Shown here: in pieces, positions 22,950-29,921 of the stretch
Numbering within the stretch: the first letter of the stretch is position 1
Layout: each line of letters starts with the position of its first letter
IMG/VR virus record: IMGVR_UViG_3300024289_000005
Location: 1-42,517 of that record
DNA: 42,517 nucleotides
Source: a virus
Reading direction: 5' to 3' (one strand)
The notes under the pieces: generated by a model
Told to the model about the DNA's origin: nothing
The model's database searches: none
What the model saw: only the letters and a program-made list of their open reading frames with translations
Position numbers and translations under genes: made by a program

Positions 22950-25367
22950 ATGTCGCAAGGTAAGACGCAGGATCTGCTGGCTTTTGTGCGCCAGTTGCCT
23001 GTGGGGATGGCGTATGCACCGATCTACGCCAAAGGCGAGAAACTGCCCTCAGGGTCGGTAAGCAAGGGCAAGACGCCCACAAAGCGCAGTCATGACGAGG
23101 TGATGAGCCCGGCTGACGTCGCTCTGCAGATTGAGCGCCAGCCGAAGGTGTTCCAAGCGGTGGGCGTCTTTACGGGCGGTCGCAGCATGGGACTCGTGAT
23201 TCTTGATGTGGATCGGAATCTCAGTCGTCTCAAAAAGAAATGGGGCGAGTCGCTGGAGGGTGCTCCAGTCGTTACCTCGACCAAGGCGAACGCGGCGAAG
23301 TACCTGTTCCGCATCCCTGAGGCTCTGTGGGGCTCGGTGCAGGGTTTTGGGCTGTCCGATACCGGTGCTGGTTACGAGGTGCTCTGGGGCCGTCAGGGCG
23401 TCATCTACGGGGCTTATCCGGGCTCCAGTGATGGGAAGGCGCCGGAGGGCTCGTATGGCTTTGAAGGGGACTTGGAGGCGATTCCAGAGGCTCCTGCGTG
23501 GCTGATCGCTGAGATGAAGGAGCGGGCTGGCAAAGGTGTTGAGGATGCCGGCTTCATCAGGAACCGCAAGGCGCTTGATTTCTCGGATCGAGATCCAGCT
23601 GAGGTGGCTGAGATCATTCAGTCGGCACTGAAGGTCATTCCGGGGCAGGGGGCTGGTAGCCGGGACCACTGGGTCAAGGTGGGGATGGCGATCCACTCGG
23701 AGTTGCCGACTGACCTAGGGCTAACGCTGTGGTCTGCGTGGTCTGCGGAAGATCCGGAGTTTTCACAGGAATGGGAGGAGGGCAATCCCTGCGAAGCCGC
23801 TTGGAGGAGCTTCAGGAAGGGGCCTGTAAGCCTCGGGACGCTCTTCTGGATGGCGGACCAGCAGATGCCTGGGCGGCTGTGGCTTGCGGAGGATCTGCGG
23901 AAAGTGGTGATGCAGCTGGAGGCGGACGTTGCGCCAGAGCATCTGCCTCGCTTTTCCGAGATCATGCTGGCCACTAGGGAGGCGCTCCAGCTTGAAAATC
24001 CGGCTGAGCAGAAATACGAGCTGCACAAGATCGCGTACAAGGCAAAGATGCGCGACGCCTTTGAGCTGGAGAAGATGTATGTCGATCAAGTCCAATATGA
24101 GTCTCAGTCTGAGACGATGACTGTGAAGGAGCTGCTCCAGCAGGACTTTGAGCGCAGCTACCTGATTCCTGATCTCCTTCCCAATCCCGCAGTCGTCCTG
24201 ATCTACGGCGCTGGTGGTGATGGCAAGTCCATGGCGGCTTGGACTCTTGCGAAGCACATTGCGACAGGGGCGCCCTTTGTGATTCGCGGCCAGCACGTTC
24301 CAGTGCAGCAGGGGCCGGTGCTCCTACTCAACGGCGATCAGCCGCTGGTGCAAATGCAGGAGCAGCTACTGGAGATCGAGATGCCTGCGGATGCTCCGGT
24401 GACGTTGCGGACGGATTGGACGCTCCAGTCCTATGCACGCTTCCAAAAACTCATGGAGCGGGTGCGGCCAAAGCTGGTGGTAATCGACTCGCTGATCGGC
24501 TGCTCTGGCGGTCGGGCGTTCGACGAGAACAAGTCCGACTTTGCTACTCCGCTGTATTGGCTCACCCGCAATAACGGGGTGCTGTTCCCGGCCACAACGA
24601 TCCTGATCATTCACCACGCCAACAAGACCGGCGGCTTTAGGGGCACCAGTGCTATCCGGGACGCTGTGGATGAGACCTGGAGCCTGCGGCGACCCAGCGA
24701 TAAGCAGCTGGAGCAGACCGGAGCTAATGCCCGGATCATCACCGTTGAAAAATCCCGCTCCGGTCGTGGTGGCACCAGTCTGCTGTTGCGTCAGGAAGCC
24801 GACCTGAGCTTCACGCTGGCAGATTGGACCCCAGAGGTCGACCCGACCGAAACAACCCCTTCAGGGGTCATAGACCGCGTGCTCCAGAGGCTTCGTGTCG
24901 TTTACCCGGCAGGTAAGACCCGCGATGAACTGAACTCTGATCCGATCTGCGGGGGCAGCGTCGCCGGAATCAGGAAGGCACTCCAGCGCTTGGAAAAGCG
25001 TGGGCTGATCCACGTGATGGAGGAGCGCAAAGCAGATGGAAAGCGCGGTAGTGCCAGCAAGGTCTACCAAGCTGTTCTCTCTCCCTCGCGGGGAGAGGTA
25101 GGAAATACCTGTCCCACTAAGGAAAAACCCTGTGATACCAACGAATCTAAAGTGGGACAACAGCCCGAAATTCAGGAAGTTGTCCCACTTAAATCGAATG
25201 TGGGACAAACCGAGCCTGAAACGGAGGGGTGTCCCACTTTGAAACCCTGTGATACCAAGGGATCTGATCAATGGGACACCTCTGGGACATATCCCCACGC
25301 GCGTGAGGAAAGGTCGGAGGCTGAGCTGGAGCAGCTGATGCAGGAAGCCGCACGGATGTGGGACTGA
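22950..25367 (+). CDS. Primase-polymerase / replicative helicase fusion
   Basis: An 805-residue replication protein. Residues ~15-200 form a prim-pol (AEP) type domain with VILDVDRN near residue 82 as the metal-binding DxD and a GYEVLWGRQGVIYGAYPGS strand pair. Residues ~225-315 resemble the PriCT-2 linker (VKVGMAIHSE, LWSAWSAEDPEF, CEAAWRSF). Residues ~400-640 are a RepA/AAA_25-type ATPase: Walker A GAGGDGKS (~419-426), Walker B LVVIDSL (~509), IIHHANKTGGFRGTSAIRDA (~552). A winged-helix-like region follows (RKALQRLEKRGLIHVMEE). The last ~100 residues are low complexity with repeated KPCDT, and their DNA holds three 9-bp inverted repeats. It would open the origin, unwind DNA and prime synthesis for the polymerase at 33336. 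Confidence 0.9.
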   Translation: MSQGKTQDLLAFVRQLPVGMAYAPIYAKGEKLPSGSVSKGKTPTKRSHDEVMSPADVALQIERQPKVFQAVGVFTGGRSMGLVILDVDRNLSRLKKKWGESLEGAPVVTSTKANAAKYLFRIPEALWGSVQGFGLSDTGAGYEVLWGRQGVIYGAYPGSSDGKAPEGSYGFEGDLEAIPEAPAWLIAEMKERAGKGVEDAGFIRNRKALDFSDRDPAEVAEIIQSALKVIPGQGAGSRDHWVKVGMAIHSELPTDLGLTLWSAWSAEDPEFSQEWEEGNPCEAAWRSFRKGPVSLGTLFWMADQQMPGRLWLAEDLRKVVMQLEADVAPEHLPRFSEIMLATREALQLENPAEQKYELHKIAYKAKMRDAFELEKMYVDQVQYESQSETMTVKELLQQDFERSYLIPDLLPNPAVVLIYGAGGDGKSMAAWTLAKHIATGAPFVIRGQHVPVQQGPVLLLNGDQPLVQMQEQLLEIEMPADAPVTLRTDWTLQSYARFQKLMERVRPKLVVIDSLIGCSGGRAFDENKSDFATPLYWLTRNNGVLFPATTILIIHHANKTGGFRGTSAIRDAVDETWSLRRPSDKQLEQTGANARIITVEKSRSGRGGTSLLLRQEADLSFTLADWTPEVDPTETTPSGVIDRVLQRLRVVYPAGKTRDELNSDPICGGSVAGIRKALQRLEKRGLIHVMEERKADGKRGSASKVYQAVLSPSRGEVGNTCPTKEKPCDTNESKVGQQPEIQEVVPLKSNVGQTEPETEGCPTLKPCDTKGSDQWDTSGTYPHAREERSEAELEQLMQEAARMWD
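25110..25289. repeat. TGTCCCA/TGGGACA inverted-repeat array in helicase gene
   Basis: Three perfect 9-bp inverted repeats share the core TGTCCCA/TGGGACA: 25110-25118 with 25151-25159, 25180-25188 with 25200-25208, and 25228-25236 with 25272-25280. A seventh core lies at 25283-25289. A 17-base direct repeat AAACCCTGTGATACCAA occurs at 25125 and 25242 inside the first and third pairs. Candidate origin. Confidence 0.65.
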
Positions 25368-25708
25368 TGGGCCAGTTCACCCCGCCTAACTTTTTCCTAG
25401 GGCTCATGCGGGTTGCCGCGTGGGTGTTTTGGAGAGATCCCGTGAAGTCGGAACCGCCCCAGCCGAAACGCCCCAGGAAGCCCACCCTGGGGTACACCGT
25501 TGGCGACATTCCCTACGAACTGCTCGCCGTGGTCCGGGTCTCATGGTTCCGCAAGGGCATGGCCTACGAGGTGGAGGAGTACCAGATCGAGGAGTCGGAC
25601 GACGCCCCGAAACAGTTCACCTACATCGTTGGCACGGCACTCCGCCAAGGCGCTGACGTCTGCGTGCTCACGCAGTACGAGCCAGAAGCCTTAGGTGTGC
25701 AACAATAG
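25367..25708 (+). CDS. Hypothetical protein downstream of helicase
   Basis: A 113-residue protein coupled to the helicase gene by TGATG (ATG 25367). It starts MGQFTPPNFFLGLMRVAAWV and has a short hydrophobic segment near residues 9-20, then a proline/lysine-rich linker and a compact C-terminal region (GDIPYELLAVVRVSWFRKGM, then YEVEEYQIEES). No family recognised. Translation coupling suggests co-expression with the helicase. Confidence 0.7.
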   Translation: MGQFTPPNFFLGLMRVAAWVFWRDPVKSEPPQPKRPRKPTLGYTVGDIPYELLAVVRVSWFRKGMAYEVEEYQIEESDDAPKQFTYIVGTALRQGADVCVLTQYEPEALGVQQ

Positions 25709-25866
25709 AAGGGTTCCCGCTCTGCGCCTCGTTCGCATCGGGCACGAGGGGTGCAGCTCGGTCGGGGCTGCATTAAACGCGACTCGCCCATAAACCTTTG
25801 TACGCCCCTCACCCCAAATCCACTGGTACGACTAGCTTTCGTACCTAACGTAAAAATTTTTATGTA
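25709..25866. other. Gene-free leader of the small-gene operon
   Basis: No gene is visible in these 158 bases. It contains a GCAGC...GCTGC stem near 25752-25772 and GGTACGA-N7-TCGTACC (25825-25831 with 25839-25845), followed by an A/T-rich stretch up to the ATG at 25867. Likely the promoter/leader of the operon; no clear -10 box was found. Confidence 0.4.
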
Positions 25867-26232
25867 ATGACACAGCATCCAATCACCCCACCGCCCGAGC
25901 TTGCTGCCAGGTGGGTCAACGAGATCTACGGCGATGACGGTTTTGGCTTCGATGTTCCCCTTCACCCCATCACGCTTCGGCTGGTAGAACGCGCCGCACA
26001 ATGGGGCGCCGACCAGGAACTGGAGGCGTGTTGTGAGTGGCTTCACTGGCAAAACCTGGCCACACATCCCGAACTGATCCCTTCGCTCCGCGCCGCCCGC
26101 CGCCCCAAGGCACCGAGCTTGAAGGAGCAGGCGTTGGAGCTGATCGACGGCTGCACCGACCCTGAAAGCGACTACCTAGACGACAACGCGTTATCAATCA
26201 TCCGCCGCGCACTGGAGCAACTCGATGACTGA
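25867..26232 (+). CDS. Small protein, family A, copy 1 (HPITPP...RRALEQLDD)
   Basis: A 121-residue protein that is the best-preserved member of a family repeated in this operon (others at 26921, 27199, 27812, 28503). Shared blocks are an N-terminal HPITPPPELAARWVNEIYG, a middle ERAAQWGADQELEACCEWL, then IPSLRAARRPKAPSLKEQAL and a C-terminal IIRRALEQLDD. It is helical with two conserved adjacent cysteines and no known fold. I associate this family with uncultured cyanophage genomes. It is the first gene of the overlapping operon 25867-29445. Confidence 0.8.
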   Translation: MTQHPITPPPELAARWVNEIYGDDGFGFDVPLHPITLRLVERAAQWGADQELEACCEWLHWQNLATHPELIPSLRAARRPKAPSLKEQALELIDGCTDPESDYLDDNALSIIRRALEQLDD

Positions 26233-26749
26233 TTACACAGCAACGCCCAAGCAATGGGCCGAAATAGAGCATTGGTCTGATGAATACGGCTACGCTCCTC
26301 AAACCTGCATCCTTGAACTCCGCGCCAGGGTCAAGACGCTAGAAGATGCGGCTCACAAGCACATTGTCGAAACGAATTCAAACATTGTGGCTTTATTTAG
26401 CCGGGTTGAATCGTTAGAGGCTGCTGAACGCCAAGCATCAAAAGTCCACCAGATCAGCAAACCTCTGAAACTTACTGCAAAGCAGCAGGCAGAGTTAAAA
26501 GCATTACTGACGCCCGATTTTAGGGTTGGCATGACGCCAACTTCTACTTCAAACCAAGTTGGTAATTCGCTGGTGGATCAGGTAGCCCGCGCTATCGGTC
26601 GAGACGATGAACCCATCAACTGGGAGGAAGAAGCCCGCGCTGCGATCCGCACGGTGGCGGCGTGGTTGATTGACCGGAAGCGCGACGACGACTGGCTCGC
26701 ACCTTTTGAGGAGCTTGCTGATCTGTTGCTAGAGGAGGTGCAGCAATGA
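26225..26749 (+). CDS. Coiled-coil hypothetical protein
   Basis: A 174-residue protein beginning MTDYTATPKQWAEIEHWSDE, with a predicted coiled coil (ELRARVKTLEDAAHKHIVET), a Lys/Gln-rich linker and a C-terminal helical domain (LVDQVARAIGRDDEPINWEE, ARAAIRTVAAWLIDRKRDDD). The N-terminal TATPxQW segment is a recurrent module in cyanobacterial-virus small proteins. It overlaps family A copy 1 by 8 bases (ATGACTGA). Function unknown. Confidence 0.78.
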   Translation: MTDYTATPKQWAEIEHWSDEYGYAPQTCILELRARVKTLEDAAHKHIVETNSNIVALFSRVESLEAAERQASKVHQISKPLKLTAKQQAELKALLTPDFRVGMTPTSTSNQVGNSLVDQVARAIGRDDEPINWEEEARAAIRTVAAWLIDRKRDDDWLAPFEELADLLLEEVQQ

Positions 26750-26928
26750 GCGACTTCCACCCAGCACCCTTTCAAGACTTCTCCACCGAGCTACGCGATC
26801 CCTGGCCCGTTGTGGAGCGGCTGCGCATGGCACTGCGCGAAGCCGAGCGCTACTGCCTCGGCGCTGAGAACATCACCGGCCAGTGCATCTCATCCCTTCT
26901 TGAAGTTCTACCTGACGACGATGACTGA
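26746..26928 (+). CDS. Small hypothetical protein
   Basis: A 60-residue acidic protein (MSDFHPAPFQDFSTELRDPW ... LEVLPDDDD). A copy of its final ~40 bases (CATCCCTTCTTGA...GATGACTGA) reappears inside the fused gene at 27307-27353, where it joins two other families. ATGA-type overlap with the upstream gene, 8-base overlap with the next. Confidence 0.65.
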   Translation: MSDFHPAPFQDFSTELRDPWPVVERLRMALREAERYCLGAENITGQCISSLLEVLPDDDD

Positions 26929-27202
26929 TCAACGCCTAATCTCTCCACCCGCCAAAATCATCCGCCAATGGGAAGCCGAATGGGACACCAACGGTGCCGC
27001 CCATTGCAACAAAGCCCTCTACATCGCTGCTAAGGCTGCAACCTGGGGCGCGAAGTCTGCCATCGAGTGCGCCCTGAAGGACACTGCCTCATGTCATTGG
27101 CGTGTTGCCGATGGCCCTGAAGATGGAGTGCAGCTTGTGCGTGCCAGTGATCTGGTGGCTTGGGCTGCTGCCATCGGCAAGCGCTATGAGGTCGAAGAAT
27201 GA
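26921..27202 (+). CDS. Small protein, divergent family A member
   Basis: A 93-residue protein from ATG 26921 (MTDQRLISPPAKIIRQWEAE). It matches the family A plan: ISPPxxxxxQW at the start, then YIAAKAATWGAKSAIECAL where copy 1 has RAAQWGADQELEACC. Its C-terminal third (HWRVADGPEDGVQLVRASDL) differs from the other members. Starts 8 bases before the upstream stop. Function unknown. Confidence 0.72.
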   Translation: MTDQRLISPPAKIIRQWEAEWDTNGAAHCNKALYIAAKAATWGAKSAIECALKDTASCHWRVADGPEDGVQLVRASDLVAWAAAIGKRYEVEE

Positions 27203-27585
27203 CCAGTCAACACCCCATCACCCCACCGTCGGAGCCGGTGCGGCAGTGGCTGGAAGAGCTATACGGCGGTCCAGTTTCTGTGATTAGCTCGTTTGATCAA
27301 CGCGTCCTTGCATCACATCCCTTCTTGAGATTCTGCCCAGCGAAGATGACTGACCTATCACCCGCCGCGCAGGCGGTGCTGGATGCCGTTGAAGACGACT
27401 GCATACACCCCACAGACTTGCACCATATTGCCGCCGCCGCCCTGCGAGCTGCTGCAGATCAGGTGGTGCCGGAAAATCAATTTGGGCCGCCAGAGAACGC
27501 TGCCGCGGTGCAGCGCGAGATCACGCGACGAAGCATCCTCGCCATCGCCGACGAACTAAAAACCTTTACCACCGAAAACCGATGA
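27199..27585 (+). CDS. Hybrid gene: truncated family A fused in frame to family B
   Basis: A 128-residue frame. Residues 1-25 (MTSQHPITPPSEPVRQWLEE, LYGGP) are the start of family A. About 24 residues of joint sequence follow, and from residue 50 (ATG 27346) it is a complete family B protein (MTDLSPAAQAVLDAVEDDCI ... ILAIADEL). The joint DNA copies the end of the 26746 gene. Family B may also be translated alone from the internal ATG 27346, whose context matches the separate copy at 28846. This looks like a recombination product rather than a designed fusion. Confidence 0.7.
   Translation: MTSQHPITPPSEPVRQWLEELYGGPVSVISSFDQRVLASHPFLRFCPAKMTDLSPAAQAVLDAVEDDCIHPTDLHHIAAAALRAAADQVVPENQFGPPENAAAVQREITRRSILAIADELKTFTTENR
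27345..27455 (+). repeat. Family B DNA repeat, copy 1
   Basis: Bases 27345-27417 are identical to 28845-28917 and similarity continues to 27455 with few changes; the offset is 1,500 bases. Confidence 0.9.
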
Positions 27586-27824
27586 CTGACCCACACGATG
27601 CCGTGCATGAGGCGTTGCATGGAGCGTATAGCGCTATCTGCGCTGCCCATACGGCACTGCGCCGCATGGATGGTGCGCTTGAAACGTCCCTTGAGGAGGA
27701 CGATTCGTACCGCTATGAGGACTTGACTGGCGACATCTACAGCATTCGCCATGCGCTGCAGTTGTTTGAAGCTGTGATCACTGCAAACGGACTCAAAGGA
27801 GATGGAATCAAATGGAGAATCTGA
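27582..27824 (+). CDS. Small helical hypothetical protein
   Basis: An 80-residue, mostly helical acidic protein (MTDPHDAVHEALHGAYSAIC, AAHTALRRMDGALETSLEED) with His/Ala-rich N-terminus. It is coupled by ATGA to the hybrid gene and overlaps the next start by 13 bases. Not a member of family A or B. Function unknown. Confidence 0.7.
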   Translation: MTDPHDAVHEALHGAYSAICAAHTALRRMDGALETSLEEDDSYRYEDLTGDIYSIRHALQLFEAVITANGLKGDGIKWRI

Positions 27825-28153
27825 TCCCACCGTCAGAGCTGGTGCAGCAATGGGCCGACGAGTTTTACGGCGGCCCCGGTTTCTCCAAAGTCAGCTCGGA
27901 CGATCTCTATCTCGCCACCCGCGCTGCACAATGGGGCGCAGACCAGGAGCTGGAGGCGTGCTGCAACTACTTCACTCGTGATCTTCGGGAAAGTCTTGCG
28001 GCTGATCTCCGCGCCGCCCGCCGCCCCAAACCGCCGAGCTTGAAGGAGCAGGCGCTTGAGATGCTTGAGAACGCTTGGGAAGGTGGGCACATCAACAACA
28101 ACGCCGCCCAAACCATCCGCCGCGCACTGGAGCAGCTGGATGACAATGTCTGA
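27812..28153 (+). CDS. Small protein, family A, copy (intact)
   Basis: A 113-residue member of family A: LIPPSELVQQWADEFYGGPG, then LATRAAQWGADQELEACCNY, LRAARRPKPPSLKEQALEML, and TIRRALEQLDDNV. Its end differs from the other copies by two extra residues (NV) that carry the start of the next gene. Nearly identical blocks at the DNA level (CATCCGCCGCGCACTGGAGC) are shared with 26225 upstream and 28853 downstream ends, showing recent duplication or gene conversion. Confidence 0.8.
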   Translation: MENLIPPSELVQQWADEFYGGPGFSKVSSDDLYLATRAAQWGADQELEACCNYFTRDLRESLAADLRAARRPKPPSLKEQALEMLENAWEGGHINNNAAQTIRRALEQLDDNV

Positions 28154-28349
28154 ACTTTCACCCGCCGCTCGCGCCATCGTGGAAGCGTTCGAGGAGCGCT
28201 ACGAGCGACTTGGCCCGCTGGAAGGCAACTGGCAGGAGGTTTGCTTAGCTGCTGCGCTCACCGCCTTGGCGGTGCGCATCAAGGGCGCCGACGACATCCG
28301 CCAGGACGTGCTTGACATTGTTAACGAATTGGAGCAATTCAATGGCTGA
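28146..28349 (+). CDS. Small protein, family B, divergent copy
   Basis: A 67-residue protein from ATG 28146 (MSELSPAARAIVEAFEERYE); ATG 28140 two codons earlier is an alternative, but 28146 keeps the 8-base overlap used elsewhere in this operon. The N-terminal LSPAA(R/Q)A(I/V) and the AAALTALAVRI/VLDIVNELE pattern match family B. Function unknown. Confidence 0.7.
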   Translation: MSELSPAARAIVEAFEERYERLGPLEGNWQEVCLAAALTALAVRIKGADDIRQDVLDIVNELEQFNG

Positions 28350-28506
28350 ACCGACTGAGTGGAAGATCACACGCCTTCCTTCTCGTGGCCCAAAGCCTGG
28401 GCAGTCTCAGGAATCATTTTTGCGCGGCAAGGCGCAGGGTGATAAAAAATGGGACAAGCAGCGAGAGGCTAATTTCAACAAACTGCTTAACCGCAAAAAG
28501 CCATGA
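28342..28506 (+). CDS. Small basic hypothetical protein
   Basis: A 54-residue protein from ATG 28342 (MAEPTEWKITRLPSRGPKPG) ending in a lysine/arginine/asparagine-rich helix (KWDKQREANFNKLLNRKKP). Eight-base overlap with the previous gene (ATGGCTGA), ATGA overlap with the next. The basic charge contrasts with the acidic neighbours. Confidence 0.65.
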   Translation: MAEPTEWKITRLPSRGPKPGQSQESFLRGKAQGDKKWDKQREANFNKLLNRKKP

Positions 28507-28853
28507 CACAACAGCATCCGATCGCTCCATCGCCGGAGCTGGTGCAGCAGTGGACCGACGAGATCTACGGTGGTCCCGGTGCAGTCGTTGGTAGTGACGA
28601 CATTTGCTTAGCCAAACTGGCTGCTCAGTACGGCGCAGACCAGGAGCTGGAGGCGTGCTGTGAGTGGCTGCACTGGCAAAATCTAGCGACACACCCGGAG
28701 CTAATCCCATCACTCCGCGCCGCTCGCCGCTCCAAGCCACAAACACTCAACAGTATTGCTCTGCAGATGCTGAGCACCATCGAAGAGATGGGCGTTGTAA
28801 TTCCAGAGATCACCGACACCATCCGCCGCGCACTGGAGCAGCTTGATGACTGA
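28503..28853 (+). CDS. Small protein, family A, copy (intact)
   Basis: A 116-residue family A member: QHPIAPSPELVQQWTDEIYG, LAKLAAQYGADQELEACCEW, LHWQNLATHPELIPSLRAAR, and TIRRALEQLDD. The LHWQNLATHPELIPSLRAAR block is identical to that of copy 1 (25867) while the part after it differs, so the family is mosaic. Confidence 0.8.
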   Translation: MTQQHPIAPSPELVQQWTDEIYGGPGAVVGSDDICLAKLAAQYGADQELEACCEWLHWQNLATHPELIPSLRAARRSKPQTLNSIALQMLSTIEEMGVVIPEITDTIRRALEQLDD

Positions 28854-28955
28854 CCTATCACCCGCCGCGCAGGCGGTGCTGGATGCCGTTGAAGACGACT
28901 GCATACACCCCACAGACCTACACCGCATTGCCGCCGCCGCCCTGCGAGCTGCTGC
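28845..28955 (+). repeat. Family B DNA repeat, copy 2
   Basis: Partner of 27345-27455; 73 identical bases, then four changes in the next 38. Confidence 0.9.
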
Positions 28956-29049
28956 TTTTCAACTGAGTTTTGGTCATGCGACCGGGGATGGCATTTTGTG
29001 CGAGGACGACCTTCTCGCCATCGCTGCCGAACTGGAGACCCAGCGATGA
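28846..29049 (+). CDS. Small protein, family B, copy (intact)
   Basis: A 67-residue protein (MTDLSPAAQAVLDAVEDDCI ... LLAIAAELETQR). Its first 73 bases are identical to those of the family B part of the hybrid gene at 27345. The conserved plan is an N-terminal SPAAQAVLDA helix, an IAAAALRAAA helix and a C-terminal LLAIAxELE helix. Starts 8 bases before the family A stop. Function unknown. Confidence 0.78.
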   Translation: MTDLSPAAQAVLDAVEDDCIHPTDLHRIAAAALRAAAFQLSFGHATGDGILCEDDLLAIAAELETQR

Positions 29050-29216
29050 AAGTAAACACCGCTCGACTTCTTGAAGAATGCGTTCAACGTGGAATCCTTG
29101 GAGGTATCATCAATGAAGACCTAACTGCAAATGAAGATTGGCTTGTTGAGCGATTCACTCAACGAGTGATGAATGAGATTGATGAGTACTTTACATTTGG
29201 AGAAAACGATGACTAA
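29046..29216 (+). CDS. Small hypothetical protein
   Basis: A 56-residue protein from ATG 29046 (MKVNTARLLEECVQRGILGG), acidic and helical, lying in an ATGA overlap with the previous gene and an 8-base overlap (ATGACTAA) with the next. Less GC-rich than its neighbours. No family recognised. Confidence 0.65.
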   Translation: MKVNTARLLEECVQRGILGGIINEDLTANEDWLVERFTQRVMNEIDEYFTFGENDD

Positions 29217-29445
29217 TCTCTCCCCCGCCGCGCAGGCGGTACTGGATGCTGCCAACGACGCTCAATGTTATGATCCTGACGACTACCTCAATGAATCTCG
29301 CTGGATTGCTGCTGCCGCCCTGCGGGCCGCTGCAGATCAGGTGGTTCCAGCACCACGTCTTCCGTATGATTCTTGCTGTGATGTAAGTGCATCAGCAATA
29401 CGAGCCGAACTTCTGGCCATTGCTATTGAACTTGAAACCCAGTAG
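29209..29445 (+). CDS. Small protein, family B, last copy
   Basis: A 78-residue protein from ATG 29209 (MTNLSPAAQAVLDAANDAQC) with IAAAALRAAADQVVPAP and a C-terminal ELLAIAIELETQ, hence a clear family B member with a longer middle loop. It ends the operon that began at 25867; a 233-bp gene-free hairpin region follows. Confidence 0.78.
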   Translation: MTNLSPAAQAVLDAANDAQCYDPDDYLNESRWIAAAALRAAADQVVPAPRLPYDSCCDVSASAIRAELLAIAIELETQ

Positions 29446-29678
29446 TCACCTTCGCTAATAGGGGTGCCCGGTGACTGGTCCGCACGAGGTGCCAGCCTCA
29501 CCGCTGCCGGGCACAGCGGACGCCTTGAGACCAAAAGGAAACAAGGCGATAACCCTAGCCAGCACCAGTCCTCCCATACGGTTGTAACGAAATGCGACAG
29601 CCCGGCTTGCTACCGGGCTTCTGTTGTGTAACACTAAGGGCAAGCCCGCCCCGGCTGGCCCTCTATTACTGATTAACA
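29446..29678 (+). ncRNA. Gene-free stretch with successive hairpins; candidate structured RNA
   Basis: This 233-base stretch contains no convincing gene. It holds an 8-bp stem GTGCCCGG (29464-29471) with CCGGGCAC (29507-29514) enclosing TGACTGG/CCAG..TCA and CAC/GTG inner pairings. A second stem follows, CGCCTTG (29521-29527) with CAAGGCG (29542-29548), and then a terminator at 29599-29627. The order stem, stem, terminator is what a small non-coding RNA or a long operon trailer would show. No known riboswitch consensus was recognised. Confidence 0.4.
29599..29627 (+). terminator. Rho-independent terminator ending hairpin region
   Basis: AGCCCGG-CTTGCTA-CCGGGCT followed by TCTGTTGTG; a 7-bp GC-rich stem with a mediocre T tract. 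Confidence 0.6.
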
Positions 29679-29921
29679 ATGGACGATCCACTTCAAATTC
29701 ACTTCGACCGCTCCAAGCTCAGCCCTTGGTATTTCGCCGTTAGCTGGGCTCGTTTCATGCTTGAGCAGAAGATCCGGCAGTACAAAGACTGGGGCTTCAG
29801 CACCAGCTACGACGAATCTCAGCTGGAGCGTCTGCTGGACCTAGAACAGTTTTTGAAAATGACCTGGGACGAGCGTATGGAAGCCCTCAGCACCAGCCAA
29901 GCTGTACAGGAGGTCCAGTGA
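29679..29921 (+). CDS. Hypothetical protein
   Basis: An 80-residue protein (MDDPLQIHFDRSKLSPWYFA) with a Trp/Tyr-rich N-terminus and a helical remainder (QLERLLDLEQFLKMTWDERM). First gene after the hairpin region. Its end overlaps the next gene's GTG start (GTGA). Function unknown. Confidence 0.72.
   Translation: MDDPLQIHFDRSKLSPWYFAVSWARFMLEQKIRQYKDWGFSTSYDESQLERLLDLEQFLKMTWDERMEALSTSQAVQEVQ

Noticed and set aside
22809-22958. N-terminal extension of the SSB frame to 22958
   Set aside because: The extension overlaps the helicase start and would be translated through a terminator hairpin; MAFLSKSAS at 22808 is the natural start.
25110-25289. CRISPR-like array in the helicase gene
   Set aside because: The repeats are inverted, short and unevenly spaced, within a coding frame; no spacers of uniform length and no cas genes.
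25709-25866. Possible tRNA gene in the gap
   Set aside because: Stems are present but there is no cloverleaf, no T-loop consensus (GGTTCRANYCC) and no anticodon arm.
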